Assembly (NCBI GenBank): GCA_963575745.1 | Contig: CAUYUJ010018576.1 | Location: forward strand, 61,001-125,000 | Length of the DNA: 64,000 nucleotides | Direction of reading: 5' to 3' | Source of the DNA: Prorocentrum cordatum | Lineage: Eukaryota; Sar; Dinophyceae; Prorocentrales; Prorocentraceae | In this document: positions 42,723 through 54,722 of the stretch, in pieces | Layout of the letters: each line of letters starts with the position of its first letter | Numbering within the stretch: position 1 is the first letter of the stretch | Notes under the pieces: model-generated | The model's input: only the letters and a program-made list of their open reading frames with translations | Databases searched by the model: none | Told to the model about the DNA's origin: nothing | Program-made: the position numbers and the translations under genes

Positions 42723-44469
42723 ACACCCCTCTTGTTATGCGCACGATTAGTGTTAGTCATAGAATTGTCGTTATGATTAGCATCATACTTAGTATTCGTA
42801 ATAGTATTACCAGTATTCTGAATAGTAGTATCATTACTAGTATGCTGAATGTGTAATACCCTTCATAGTATAAGTAGTATTCGTATGGTCAGCCTTCCTC
42901 GTAGTAGTATTCCTTTTACTAGTCTGCTCAGTACTATGGCGCTCCACATGTATAGTATGCTTAGGATTGGTAGTATTGCTAGTACAACTATGATTAGTAT
43001 CGATAGTATTCCAATAATATGGTTCGACATATTCGTTTCATTCCTTACTACAGTCCTCCCCCCCTCCTCCTCCTCCTCATCCTCCTCCTCCTGCTCCTCC
43101 TCCTCCTCCTCCTCCTCTGGCTCCTCCTCCTCCTCTGTCTCCTCCTCCTCCTCCTCCTTCTCCTCCTCCTCCTCTCCCTCCCCCTCCTCTTCCCCCTCCT
43201 CCTCCCCATTCCCAATCCCCTCCCCCTCCCCCTCCCCCTCCCCGTCCCCTTTTGCCTACCCCTCCGCCTCCTCCTCATCCTCCTGATCCTGCTCCTCCTC
43301 CTCCTCCTGCACCTCATGTTTCTCCTCCCCCTCCCCCTCCCTCTCCCTTCCTCCTCGTCCTCGTCCTCCTCCTGGTTCTCCTCCTCCTCCTCCTCCTCCT
43401 CCTCCTCCTCCTCCTCCCCCTCCTGGTCTTCCTCCTCCTCCTCCTTTTCCTCCTCCCTCCTTCTTCCTCCTGCTCATCCTCATCCTCCTCCTACGCCTAC
43501 TCCTCCTCCCCCTCTGCGCCTTGATCTTATTAGTATCAGTGTTTGCCTTGGTATTATTATATCTGTTCCGCATTATTAGTCGTAGTATGATTAGTCGTAC
43601 GATTACTGGTCTTATTATTATTGGTAATACTGATAGTATGGATAGTGTTGATATCATTGCTATTGTTATTATTATTATTAGTATGATTAGCATTATTAGT
43701 ATTATTAATATTATTATTCGTATTCGTATTATTATTATTAACATTATTATTATTAACATTAGTATTAGTATTATTATTAGTATGATTCGTAGTATTAGTA
43801 TTATTAGTCGTATTAGTATGACTAGTACTATTATTAGTATTATTAGTATTATCATCAGCATTATTAATATTATTATTATTATTATTCTTATGATTAATAT
43901 TATTATTCATATTATTATCCGAATTATTAGTTGTATTACTATTAATAGTAATGTTATTATTAATAGTGTTAGTATTATTATGTGTAGTATCAGTATTAGT
44001 AGTAGTATTAGTAGTAGTAGGTTTGTAATATTCTTAGTAGTAGTATAAGTATTGTTATTACTAGTATTACTCAGTGTCTTAATAGTGTCTTTATTATTAG
44101 TGTTAGTATGATCAGTAATATTATTAGTATTAGTAATAGTATTACTAGTAGCATCAGTATTGTTATTACTACTATTAATATTGTGATTACACTTATTATT
44201 ACTAGTATTATCATTATTGCTAGTTTTATTATTATTATTAGTAGTAGTAGTAGGAGTAGGAGTAGTAGTAGTAGTAGTAGTAGTAGTACTAGTGTTAGTC
44301 TCAGTAGTGTTATTAGTATTGGTAGTATTAGTTGTATTAGTATCATTATTGGTAGTGGTAGTAGTAATAGAAGTAATAGTAGTAGTAGTAGTAGTAGTAG
44401 TAGTAACAGTAGTATTAGTAGTATTAGTATTGTTATTGGTAGTAGTAGCAGTAGTAGTAGTAGTAGTAG

Positions 44470-44519
<50 letters not shown>

Positions 44520-44870
44520 CGCAGCAGCAGCAGCAATACTATCAGTATAATTGTTATTATTAGTCGCATGCGTAGTATGATTAGACTGCTCTTCTAAGTA
44601 TTCGCAGTATTAGTATTCGTTGTCTTAGTAGTCTTTATATTACTAGTATAACTAGTCGCTGCATTAGTAGTTGTGATTAGTACGTTTCGTATCAACTTCT
44701 TCGTATTATTCGCATGATTAGTATTGTTAGTTGTACTCTTCTTCTTCTTAGTATTATTACTGTTATTGCTATTAGTAGTACTATTATTCTGGATACTCCT
44801 CCTCCTCCTCCTCCTCCTCCTCCTCCTCCTCCTCCCCCTCCTCCTCCCCCATCCCCCTCCTCGAAACTTG
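42723..44870. repeat. Compound microsatellite: ATTAGT, CTC, ATTAGT/AGT, CTC
   Basis: 42740-43045 degenerate TAGTATT-rich; 43050-43520 CTCCTC; 43525-44720 (ATTAGT/TATTAT/AGTAGT)n; 44797-44870 CTCCTC. No ORF is credible; frames are I/S/N/V/L-only. Confidence 0.95.
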
Positions 44871-44892
44871 ATGCGTGTGCATTAGATGTCTT

Positions 44893-45040
44893 CTACGAGG
44901 CCTCGGCGAGCGCGGCGAGCGCGGTCACGGCCGTCTCGCGCGCCGCCGACTCGGGGTGCATCAGCTGGGCGGTCACCGCCGCGAGCGCCCGATCGTGGCC
45001 GCGCCCCGCGAGGCAGGAGAGCGCCTCGCAGCCGCCGCGG
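44893..45040 (-). CDS. C-terminal exon of a HEAT-repeat protein
   Basis: The minus-strand frame ends in TAG at 44893-44895. It encodes GCEALSCLAGRGHDRALAAV, TAQLMHPESAARETAV and TALAALAEAS. The alternation of small/Leu-rich helices with H-P-E-S-A-A-R-E-T-A-V is a HEAT unit (helix A ...V-x-x-L, turn with Asp/Pro, helix B starting with Arg). The 5' boundary is uncertain: the frame stays open into G/C-rich DNA, and GGCTGCGAG|GCG could be a splice acceptor. Related in type, not identical, to the exon at 39883-39993. Partner exons not recognised. Confidence 0.6.
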
Positions 45041-45340
45041 GGGGAGGGGCATGCGGGGAGGGCAGGACGCTACAGGATCGGAGCGGATCAGGTCGGCCCG
45101 TCACGCTTGGACGCCCGAAATGGGTACGGACAAAATGGGCACAATGCCCAACAACAACTGTTGTCCCAAACCAAGAACGGCCGCTGTTGGGGACGCGGCC
45201 TTCTGTCTCGAATGGACACAGGCCGCGGCGGCGCGGACAGCGAATCCGGTTCAAAATGCACAGGAACTGCTGTTGCCCATCCCGTTCGTGCAGACTCACG
45301 AATCAGGGCCCATGACCTTGGCACCCCAGGGGGGGGCGGC
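45041..45340. other. Presumed intron upstream of the HEAT exon; nothing recognised
   Basis: Mixed-composition sequence with no domain-like frame on either strand. Confidence 0.3.
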
Positions 45341-45675
45341 GGAGCTGCGTGCGGCTCCGCGGCCCCAGGGAGAGAAGGAGGGGAGGAGGCAGGAGGGGTG
45401 GGGCGGGAGGCAGGCGAGAAGGGGGACGGGGAGGGCAGGATGGGGCGGGGGGGGTCCCCTGGGGAGGAGTGGTGGGCACAGGAGGAGTGCCAGGAGGCGG
45501 GAGGAGGAGAAGTGCGAGGAGGAGATGGGGAGAGGAGGAGGAGGAGGAGGAGGAGGAGGAGGAGGAGGGCAGGGGGGGGAGGAGGAGGGCAGGGGGGGGG
45601 AGGAGGAGGAGGAAGAGGAGGAGGAGGAGGAGGAGGAGGAGGAGGAGGAGGAGGAGGAGGAGGAGGGGAAGGCGA
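45341..45675. repeat. G-rich segment and (GAG)n microsatellite
   Basis: GGGGAGG-rich from 45341, then GAGGAG at 45533-45672 with GGGGGGG interruptions. Confidence 0.9.
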
Positions 45676-45959
45676 AGGAGAAAGACCACAGTAAACCCAA
45701 AATTCATCAGCGATGCTGCAGCACGCGCGCGCGGCCCATCCCCCGTCCCGCACTAGCACGTACAAGAAATCCGTGTCGTTGCGGGAAATGCCCCCTTACA
45801 AAATGAGCACATCGCTGTCCTGAATTCAAGCGAGAAGTCCGTTTTTAGAAAGGACTACCACCCGCGCGACTGGTTACATGATGGGCGACGGGTTACGATC
45901 GCAAAAAGGGAAGCCCAAAAAAGGAAGTTAAAATCCGTAAATATCTGGTCTACGTACAC

Positions 45960-46140
45960 GTTTGGTAATACGACCCGAAGAGACGTCTAGCGAAAAAGCG
46001 CGTTGAACAAATCCATCGGCGTAAACAATGTTACCCCGAATGCGCGCGGGAAGAAAGCCTGAAGCACATGTTGACCCACCCACCCCACACTCACCGCGTA
46101 ATGGGTCGATGTTTCTGCCGCGGATCTGCGCGGCGCGAAG
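45960..46140 (+). pseudogene. Possible LINE zinc-finger fragment
   Basis: A plus frame encodes KKRVEQIHRRKQCYPECAREE followed by SLKHMLTHPP. The spacing C-x3-C-x4-ES-x2-H-x3-H-P resembles the Cys/His motif that follows reverse transcriptase in some LINEs. The fragment is short and isolated; it could be coincidence. Confidence 0.25.
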
Positions 46141-46449
46141 GAGTCACATGTTGAAAGGAGCCACCCTCCATCCACGTAACTGTTCGAAGCCTGTCAATGG
46201 AATGCGCGCGGCGCTAACACAAAAACCACTTCGAGGTCATAGACAAGCATGAACTATCAGGCGAAACGCCCGGCCCGACCTATTGACACGTCCGATGGGT
46301 GGACGCGGAGGAGGTGTCTATGAGGAACAGGATGGAAGATCAGGAAGAAATTGGAAAACAAAGGAGGAAGGGAGGAGGAGGACGACGACGACGATGACAA
46401 CGACGAGGACGAGCCCGAAGGGGAAGCGGTGGAGGAACGGAGGAAGAGG

Positions 46450-46600
46450 AACTAGAATTGCGGGGGTTGGACGCTGCACGAGAGAGACCATGGCGGCAAT
46501 ATGATGCCGATTGCGTTAAGATGTAGATTGCGGGGCTTCCACTCATCACGCATTAAAAAGATATGCGTCGACGCTCAGGCCAAACAGCGGCGACCTCTCC
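46450..46600 (-). repeat. Terminal direct repeat (3' LTR candidate)
   Basis: Shares AACTAGAATTGCGGGGG, GCTGCACGAGAGA, AGATGTAGAT, GGGGCTTC and GCCAAACAGCGGCGACCTCT with 55645-55778, in the same order. Contains a 17-bp difference where the other copy has a deletion. No perfect TG...CA termini seen. Confidence 0.65.
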
Positions 46601-48869
46601 TATTTGAGTTGGAGTTGTGCGGGATCGAACAGCTCTGGAAGAGAAGAGAAAACACATGAAGAAGGGAATCAAAAACTGTCCAACCACAAGCACATTGTAG
46701 ACTCGGCGAGGAAACACCCTCGGTGTCTGACCTGACGGGCGCGCGCGTGGGAGCGCGAACTCATCCACTGCACAGGCGAGGTCCCTCGTGCTCGTAAGAG
46801 CGGCACAGGAGGAGCTCACACGTGTGAGCGATGATGGCGCGCGCTACCACGCGCCGCATTGCGTGATGCCGATGACCTCGGGCCGCAGGCATGACGCCTG
46901 AAAGCCTGTCCTGAGACTTGGGCAAGCTGATGTCCCCGGGTCACGCATGTGGCGAGGTGGGCGCGCAGCGCCTTGACCTGGCAGGCGGGACAGAAGGTAA
47001 TGAATGGAGATAAAGCTTGAGGGATGCGCACACTACCTGGCGCGACCGCCTCCAATCTGTCGGACACGCACCGATCATGACCACCGCGGGCGACCTCCTC
47101 GCTGGGCACGCCGGGCTCGGCAACGCCCCTGGGCGAGGGCGGCCGCCGCGGCTCGTCGGCGCTAGCCGCGCGGAGGGCCGCGCCAGCGCGCCGACGCTCG
47201 ACCCCTGCGGGTATTCTTTTTCTTCTTTGGGAAGTCAGCGGCGTCGTCCGGCGCGGGCTCGCCCTCGCCCTTCCTCTCGCCCCTGCCCTCGCGGGCTATC
47301 GCCGCGCCGTGCCCTCGAGAGCCGACGGGCGCCGTGGCCCCCGTCCTGGCCCAGAACGGGCGCGGAGTCGAGGGGCGCAACGTCGGTCTCCAGCTCGAAC
47401 CGCGGGCCGCGCTGGTCTCGTCGTAGACGGCCTCGCCAGGCGGCGACGAAGGAAGGCCCTCTGGCGAGCGGGAGCGACGAGGCGGAGCGCGCGGCGCGCG
47501 CTCGCCCGGAAGCGAAGGGGGGCGCACGGCGCGCGGCGACAGCCTCGCCGACCGCTCACGGCCAGGCGGACGGCTCTTGGACGACGGGGCGCCGAGCGAT
47601 GCACCGTCGAGCTCGGCCGACGGACCCCGACCGAATCCGGGCCAGGACCCCGCGTTCATCGCCGTCCAGGAACGCCTGCATTCGTCTCGCTGCCGGGGGG
47701 CCCACGAACTCCGGAGGCGGTGGGACTTCGTCGCGAACGCCGCGAGTGCGACGCCCAACGGGGCGTTCGCAGAAGCGGGCCTCGAACCATTTATCCAACC
47801 GTGGATTCCCCGCGCATCGAAGGCAAAGCCTCCGCGGAGCTCGGGGCCCATCGCGTCGACGCTCAACAAGGCGCGACGGAACGCCTGTTCTCTGGCACCG
47901 GATCCGCACGAAACCAAATGCGCACGAAGTTCACATTCTCCTCGTCGGACTTGGCGAACGGCCGGGCGCCCTCCGAGAGCGCCGCGGCCGGCGCCACTGG
48001 AAAAGGCGGCGCGCTCGGCGGGGTCGAAGCCGCGGGCGCCTCACTGGTCGGCAGCAGCCGCGAATGAGACGCGGCTGCCGCGCGGCGGCTGCGCGGAGAT
48101 GGCGGGCGCGACTGGGAACGGGGACGCCCTTGAGCCTGAACGCGGCCCGGGAAACAGGCGCCGCTATCACCGCGCGCCTTGTCTCGTTGGACTGCCGCGC
48201 CGGGCGATTCACTTCGCGACCCCTGGCCCTGCGCGGCGGCGGCGTCATCGGAGGCGCGCCGGGAGAGCGGGTCATCGCCAGCGGCCCCGATGGGCCGCCG
48301 ACTCTGGATCAGGTGCCTGGCGGGGCCATCGGCGACCGAGCCCTTGGCAAGGCTCGGCTTGCAGTCGACGCGAGGGCCGCATCCCCCGACGAAGCTACGA
48401 GGCGCGCAACGCGAGCGGCGAGGCGGCGATAGACCCGCGGGCTCCGGCGTCTAACTCTACGGCACGGCGCCACGCGCGCGCGCGGCAGCGGGTGGCCGCC
48501 AGCGCATGACGGCGCGCGTCTTGAGCCCTCGCGCGGGCCCAGCGGCGCACGAGCTACGGCTGGCAGCTCAGCGCGCCCTGGCCGGGCGGCGCACAAGCCT
48601 GCCGATGCAAAATTGCAGCGGCGACGTGAACGTTTCTCCCTGATCCTTCCAGCTGCTTCTGCGCCTGCTATGTCCGCGCATGCGCTCACCTACTCACGTG
48701 TCACAGCGAATGATCACCACTGTAACATAGTCTACCGACAGCATGCTCTCCCGAACTGCCGCGCTGCAAGATTCGGCCCAACCATCACGCACCATGTGAC
48801 AGACCTTCCGAAAAGGATGAGCATGGGGAAGGGCGAGTGGTTCCGAGGAGGATGCAGCACGCGCAGCCC
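46601..48869 (-). other. GC-rich region downstream of copia RNase H; unknown ORFs
   Basis: Open frames overlap on both strands. The most protein-like minus frames are 47556-47909 (containing NPRLDKWFEARFCERPVG and PPPPEFVGPPAARRMQAFLD) and 47162-47917, which ends in a KKKKNTRRGR basic stretch. A further minus frame at 46816-47109 has FCPACQVKALRAHLATC, a possible Cys/His cluster. No family recognised. The region could be an extra 3' ORF of the element, a nested insertion, or captured host exons. 46620-46815 has nothing I can name. Confidence 0.3.
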
Positions 48870-48899
48870 CTCTACGCATTACCAAATATGTGGATTGTC

Positions 48900-49720
48900 A
48901 GAGGTCGGCTGGCGCTCGCACCCCCTGACAGCACGGCGAGCTTGCCAGCCGACGCGGGGATGACTGCGCACGGTGTACAAGGCCGCTGACGAAAGCCACC
49001 GGCCGCGTCATGGAGGGCAGATCGATCGACACTGCCCTTGGTTAGTCCGCCCGCGATCACGTCGCCGGTATCTTCCCGGCTCAGGGCCCATAGTTGGCCC
49101 GAGCTCTGGAGGTCGCGGAGCCAGAGCACGCGCGGCAGCAGTGAATGTTATGCCAAGGGCTTGGGTCTCGTAGCTGCGACGGCTGTGACCACTCCCATCG
49201 AGTCGAGGCAGACCTCGAGTTGCAGCGCGAGCGGCCGTTGGCCATATCGCTGGCGATGTGCCGCTTCAGGGCCGCGAGGCCGTTGAAGTACTTCAAAGAT
49301 CGTGGTGGCTAGAGCGAGCCCGAGATCTGTTGAACTGATCGCGGCAATTAGCTCACTTGTGAAGATGCCTCGCGCAACTGCTTTGAGCGTCCCACACTCT
49401 CAGCCCAGCAAGCGAAGCGTTTGTTTGCCGACGAAAGCACGGTGAGTCCCCGCGTCTCCGGTGCCCATGCGCAAGAGGGTGGCTCCTCTCAGAGCGTACC
49501 CTGCGTCGGTGCCCTCCTTCTGTCCCCAAGGAAGGCTGCGTCGCTGTGTGTTTTGGGATTGCGTGCACAGCGCATCGGTGGATAGTGGATGCGTAGTGGG
49601 TCGGCCTGCGCCCATCTCACTAGTGCGTAGAACTTCCGCATGAGGCCGCACGTTGCCAATGCGGCGCGGCGCTGAAGCAACTACGCGGACGCGCAGATCG
49701 GTTCGGCTGACGAGCGCGAA
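48900..49720 (-). pseudogene. Copia RNase H domain (frameshifted)
   Basis: Minus-strand pieces in several frames: RKFYALVRWAQADPLRIHYP and KTHSDAAFLGDRRRAP (49489-49680), then VARGIFTSELIAAISSTDLG (~49330-49390), and SREDTGDVIAGGLTKGSVDR (48990-49110). H-S-D-A-x-F and the later I-A-G-G-L-T-K are the copia RNase H hallmarks (equivalents of D-S-D-x-A and D-x-L-T-K). The frame changes at least twice. Lies directly after reverse transcriptase, as expected for copia. Confidence 0.7.
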
Positions 49721-50740
49721 AGCCAGAGCCATAAACAGACTGAGGCACGGGTTGGCCAGGCTCTCTGGGGCGAGCTCGAAATTGGATTAAGCATATCAGC
49801 GCTTCCCGCTGGCTTCAGCGCCTGAATGTACTCGATCTGGCCCAGCTCAGATCCGCCGCTGTGCATGGGGCAGCGACGTGTTCCGCAGCACGTTAAAGCA
49901 CCTCCGCTAACACTCAGCTCACCCTTGCCGAAAGCACACTCTGCACATGAGCGTAACTTGGCTTTCTCCTGTGGTGACCATGTGACTTTGATGTCGTCGA
50001 CATGCTTGGTGGCCAGAAGGACGAGATCGCCGTCTTTGTGGTTGGCGATGGAATCGTTGTCGCATGTTTTCGGGATGGCTTGGTGCATTCGGCTGGTGAG
50101 CTTGCTGAGCTGGATGGACCAGCATCTCGGGGCGTCTTTGCACCCTGTGCCTGGCTTCTCCATGTGGAGAATTCAAATGATGGGTCGAAATCTCCGCACC
50201 CCTTTACTTCGTGTAGGACTGCGACGGCGTAAGGGGAGAGTTCAAAGCGAACCTCGCGCACACCCGTTGCCTCCGCAAGTTCCTGGTAGCTGGCACTCTT
50301 CAAGAAGGATTTCCTGACGCCCCGCGCATCGATCGCCGATTCTCGGCAGGCAGCCTCGGAGACAATCACGCGTTGCAAGAATCGTCATGAGGCGCCTGCG
50401 CATGCGGCGATAAAATTGGCGTGGGCATCCTTGAATCCTCGGGGGGGTAGCCTCATGCGGATGATCTGAGGTCTGACTTATTTCGTGCCCAGTTCCATTC
50501 CCCTGCCCACCAGCAGTCAAGGATGTTGCGCGCTCCTCGGCGCGGGCGCCGTGAGAAGCAATTGCGATCGATCGATACTTGCAGTTGCTCGAGCACAGCG
50601 GCCGCGACGGCTGCGGCGTGCTCTCGAAACTCTTCAGGGGTGAGAAAGTCAGCGCGACGCTCGACCACTGTCTTCTTGGTTCCAGACACGTGGACCTGGA
50701 GGTGTGCACAATGACCCTCGGGAACAGGATGACCCAATGG
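49681..50740 (-). pseudogene. Copia reverse transcriptase (frameshifted)
   Basis: Successive minus frames give TKKTVVERRADFLTPEEFRE and RRPRRGARNILDCWWAGEWN (50453-50737), SYQELAEATGVREVRFELSP (~50250-50310), then EKPGTGCKDAPRCW and LLATKHVDDIKVTW (49985-50160). G-x-K-D-A-P-R and H-V-D-D-I-K are the copia forms of the conserved fingers motif and of the catalytic Y-x-D-D box; V-D-D sits at 49990-50007. Downstream ELGQIEYIQALKP continues the expected C-terminal part. Frameshifts near 50450 and 50170 disable it. The order with RNase H downstream fixes the element as copia-like rather than gypsy-like. Confidence 0.8.
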
Positions 50741-50741
50741 A

Positions 50742-51240
50742 GTCTGTGCACCTCGTCCGGGGTCAACACGTCCACGTAGGCGCCCCCAGCCTCATCGGTG
50801 CCCATGGTCACAGTGGTCTCGAAAGGGGCCGCACCAACTCTGAAGTAGTGGTGGTGCTGGCACACCTCTGCGGGCAGGACTTGTGGCAGTGGACGTAACG
50901 AAGCAGGCTGGGTCTCCGCCTCGAAGTTTTCCTCGAAAGTGACCGACACTGGGAGCAGCACATTCTTCATGACTGCCTGTTGGTCGCGCGCTAGGGAGGC
51001 CTACCATGCGGCGTCGATAAGGTAGTGATCGCTCTACGAATCTTCGTGGGGCCCTTCCTCGATAGTTGATAGCCTCCCTTCGTCGTGCGTGGAATCGTCA
51101 GGGCGCGTGCCGGCTTCCGACGGATCGGCGCCACTTCCACGAACGTCTGCTTCTTGGAGCTCATATGTCACGAGATCTCCGAAACAACGTCCAGCTACAT
51201 CTCCAAGAACGGAAACAAGAGATAGCACATGTTGCCGCGG
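50742..51240 (-). pseudogene. Copia polyprotein segment upstream of reverse transcriptase
   Basis: Minus frames read SLVSVLGDVAGRCFGDLVTY ... RLSTIEEGPHEDS (51034-51267) and VMKNVLLPVSVTFEENFEAE ... ETTVTMGTDEAGGAYVDVLT (50790-50970). Composition is that of a linker region between integrase and reverse transcriptase. One stop and one frameshift separate the pieces. Confidence 0.45.
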
Positions 51241-51589
51241 TCGGGACCTAGGAGCTCGACAAGACATAGCCGGCCAGCCTCACAGCACCACCAGGTGTCC
51301 ACTTCGCGATGGCCAGGACGCCACCATGCCAGGAGTGAACCGCCCACGGTCTTCGGTCACGATACGCTCGAGGCCGAAGCCAAGGCCGACTTGGATGGCT
51401 GCGACACTGTTGAGATTGAAAGCCTGTCTGGCTAAGAAATCGAAGTCGCTGGCGGCGGCGGCGGCGATCGCGACGGCGACGGCAAGGCCAAAGCGCTGAA
51501 TGATCTGAGCCGAGAGGCTCAATATATACTATATACTGTTCTACCCTCATCCATGCCTGACCGCGGGGCGAAGTAGGTTCGCTCGTATC

Positions 51590-51790
51590 TCCGCGCATCA
51601 GCCCACCAAAGTCCACGAAACGCCGTGCATCTCCGAGGCGGCATATATGTTCGGCGCCTGTGTACTTGATGGTCGCGGCGCCTTGGTGGGCACTCATCTT
51701 GACGATTGCGGCTGGACCACTCCGCCCGCGCATATATTTGGTGGATGGAGTTTGGTAGAAGTCGACCACCTCATCTGGCTTGCAGCCCAG
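51590..51790 (-). pseudogene. Copia integrase C-terminal segment
   Basis: VVDFYQTPSTKYMRGRSGPA followed by VKMSAHQGAATIKYTGAEH and RRFVDFGGLMRG. The W/S-G-P-A-x-I-V ... A-x-I-x-Y-x-G ... V-R-R-x-x-D-F pattern is what I expect of the SH3-like C-terminal part of dinoflagellate copia integrases. The frame continues without domain identity to 51248. Confidence 0.5.
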
Positions 51791-52289
51791 GGTCTGGCCT
51801 GCGACAGCGGCGTTGACATTGGAGCTCGGCTGGCACGGGAGATGGCCGAGGCCTCTACGATTCGCTGCAGAGCAATATCTCTAAGCTGGCGCGAGTTGCG
51901 GGCCACGCCTGCTGCGCCACCCGGGAGCGCCGACATGTCTGGCAACATCCGCGTTTGCCGTCCGCACGGCGCGCTGCATGGCGCTGCGCCCCCATCGGTT
52001 ATGAGAGAGCTGCCTGCAAACGCTGCCTCCGACCGTAGGTCGGGCATGCTGACTCCCAATCTTTCACGCCGATGTCGTTCTCCAATGCAACGCGTGGCGC
52101 GTCGCGGGGAGGCACCGCGTCGCTCGATCATCCGGGCGCGCTGGCCCGCGGGGCGCATGCTCGCGCCGCGATCCCGATTCGATCGAAGCACGGTTTAGCC
52201 ACGGCACCAAGGGCACCACGTTCGCCATCCACGATCAATGTCTTGAGCGGCCCTAAGATCGAAATCCCACATGCAAGGATGGCAGAGGA

Positions 52290-53500
52290 TTAGCTCTCGG
52301 AGGAGCGGCGCCCAGCATCGCTGGAGCCACCTTCGGGAAGCCTCGCTGCATACCATCGGCCGGCACTTCCGATCATGCGCCAGATCGAGCATTGGCGGTT
52401 GGCGAAGAAATGTCGCACTGCATCCTGGTCGAGAGCCGCGTCTAGCTCGACCGAGGGCGCGGGCGCGATTGAGGCGCGCCGCTGGCCCGCGCCCCGCGCT
52501 CGCGACATGCGCCCACCACGCCGGCGACGACGTTGATAACTATACTCGGGCACCGGGCTGCATTAAATATCTTTTCCATATGAGTCCGCGTTGTATGCCA
52601 CCAGCGAGCGTGCATCTTTCGGGCCTCGCGGCGCGCTCGCGATTCATCCTCCGAGTGGCGTCGAAATTGGCCCAGTCTTCCGGTGCACGGCCCGTCGCAG
52701 CGCCCACGACTCGCGGCCGCGGCCGAGGAGCTCCGGGAGCTCGGGGCGCGGACGGGCCAGGCGGCTCAGGCGGTTCGTCGCCTTTCGAGAGATCGTCTCG
52801 GACGGGGGCCGGCGGCGCCGGTTCGTCGACGGGGCCTCGGCCCCGAGGCGGGCTAGCGGCGCTGGGACTTACCTGCGATCCACGGGCCCCTGCCGCGGGA
52901 TCTCGAGACTGCCGCGCTCGGGCCTTGCGGGGGGAGATTCCGCATTGGCCGGCGCGGCGCTCTTGGGCGATCCCGCGCGGTTCGTCAAACCAGCGGCGTT
53001 AGCCAGGCCGCCCAGCGCGATCAGAATGCGCTCTATATCGCGGTGGGTCTCGAGCGCATCATGGACGAGAGCACGGCGATCCAACTCCTGGAGGCATAGC
53101 GCACATCTCTGAGATCTCACGCGACGTGGACCCAGATGGCCGCGATTGCCGCGGCAGCCAGGACATACTGGATAACGCTGAACGTCTGGTGCGTCGGCTG
53201 CTCGCTGGGCAGCCGGCGCGACGGCGGCCGTCTGCGTGCCCGCGGCGCGCTTGGGAGCTCCAGTCGCCTGCGGTCGGCCGCGGGGCTTGCCTGCCGGCGC
53301 AGGCGCGGCTGCGGTTACTGGCGCCGGCGCCGGCGGTGCGTCGGCATCCCCCTGGCGCTCGAGTTCCCGGAGAGCCCCTGGGCTGGCGCGGGCCCCCGTG
53401 GCCGGGCAAAGCTCTGCCATCAGGGCGAAGGGGATTTCCACCGCGGCCGCGAGAGCGACGGCGCCTTACACCGCGCGCTCAGCTAAGCGCCATGGCCAGA
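52290..53500 (-). other. GC-rich segment with a Cys4 ORF (52869-53441)
   Basis: The 190-codon minus frame 53441-52869 has an A/P/R-rich N-terminus, then YPVCPGCRGNRGHLGPRRV and SQRCALCLQEL (C-x2-C-x16-C-x2-C, zinc-ribbon spacing) and a Leu-rich segment IERILIALGGLANAAGL. A competing plus frame over the same DNA is also protein-like (QAAQRDQNALYIAVGLERIM), so the coding strand is not settled. GC content is visibly higher than in the flanking copia sequence, suggesting a nested insertion between the integrase parts. Confidence 0.3.
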
Positions 53501-53599
53501 CCCGGAGCGTCTTGACACGTCGGCAGCGACCCCACTTGAGATCGCGGTCTTGACGACTCCTGCACCTCAAGTTCCTGGAGAGCGCTAGCAGGTGCAGTG

Positions 53600-54722
53600 A
53601 GTTGGCAATTTCTGAGGACGGCCTCGCAGCTGGGAGACTGCGCGGCCCTCTTGCTCCCAGACAACATTGGTCGAACACAACCGCGTCCACATGGAGACGT
53701 GTAGCCACTTGTTCCCACGACGGTACCGCGCAGAGTAAGTGGGGCTCGGTTGTTCGACAGAGGAGCATCGCCCGCGCTGCACCTGCACCAGCGCAGCTTG
53801 GCCACGGAAGGACACGCGCGTGCAGCGAGTCCGCCAGGCCCCATGATGATCGCGGCCGCTGGGACCGCTAGGCGGCCGAGAACTGCGGCAAAACCGCGCC
53901 ATCACCGCCACTAGTACATTGTTAGACCTGAGGCACTGTAGGACGCGTCGTTGAATACTAGGGTCGCACAAAGCACAACCAGCAACGAGGTCGAAGTGGT
54001 CTCGTGCATCGAGTGGTCGTCGAAGGGCAAAATGCGAGGCGCGGGCTTCACTTCCGCACAGCTCACGCATGTCCGCGCCGGGCCCTACGGCGCGGATCGC
54101 TGCCAGGGCATGCGCGACTCTTGCGGCCCAGTAGGTGGACCCTGCGGCGCACGTTTCCGCAAGATGCGCAACGACTGGGAGCTCTATGGCGCGTGCACTG
54201 GTTGCGTCCTGGAGCAATCGCTTGCGCTGCTCCTCCGTGCAAGGCCCGAGAGATCGTCTCCGATGTCGTCGATCATGTCTTCTGCCTTCTGGGGCGTTTG
54301 ACTGGCAGGTGGCCTTGTTTCTCGCGTGCCCTCGCGCGTTCTGCCTCCTCGGTGGGACAGACAAACGACGGGGGCACCTGGTCGACGAGGTTCGAGGTTC
54401 TACCTGCCCATTCGCATGGCAAGATCCCATGCGCAGTGGATCGCTGTCTCCAGCTCGAAGCGTTGACGACGAGACTGCCTGACTCGCGTTGAGGTTCGAC
54501 GCGGGCTGTTCTCTCATCTGCCAGCGCGGCAAGAAAAAACCCGCAAGAGGTCTTGGCTCGTGTGAGGAGGGCCTTCCAGACCAACGCGTGGACTCTGATC
54601 GCGGCGCCCTTACTGAGATCGGAGATCCCATAATATTCCTTCGTAGCCGTGTTGATATATTCGCCTGGATCGGCAAACGCAGCCTCACGTGCTTCACATA
54701 ACTCTGACGTTTTATATGTCAT
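53600..54722 (-). pseudogene. Copia gag/integrase N-terminal region (decayed)
   Basis: The 54722-54273 frame includes AREAAFADPGEYINTATKEY and FFLAALADERTARVEPQ. Around 53940-54080 one frame gives CVSCAEVKPAPRILPFDDHS and another RELCGSEARASHFALRRP. C-x2-C followed by P-A-P-R could be the end of the integrase HHCC finger. Identification rests mainly on position; the catalytic D-D-E residues are not recognisable. Confidence 0.35.

Noticed and set aside
47017-48432. 471-codon plus-strand frame
   Set aside because: R/A/P/S-rich with no domain, and opposed by equally open minus frames; typical of GC-rich DNA lacking AT-rich stops.
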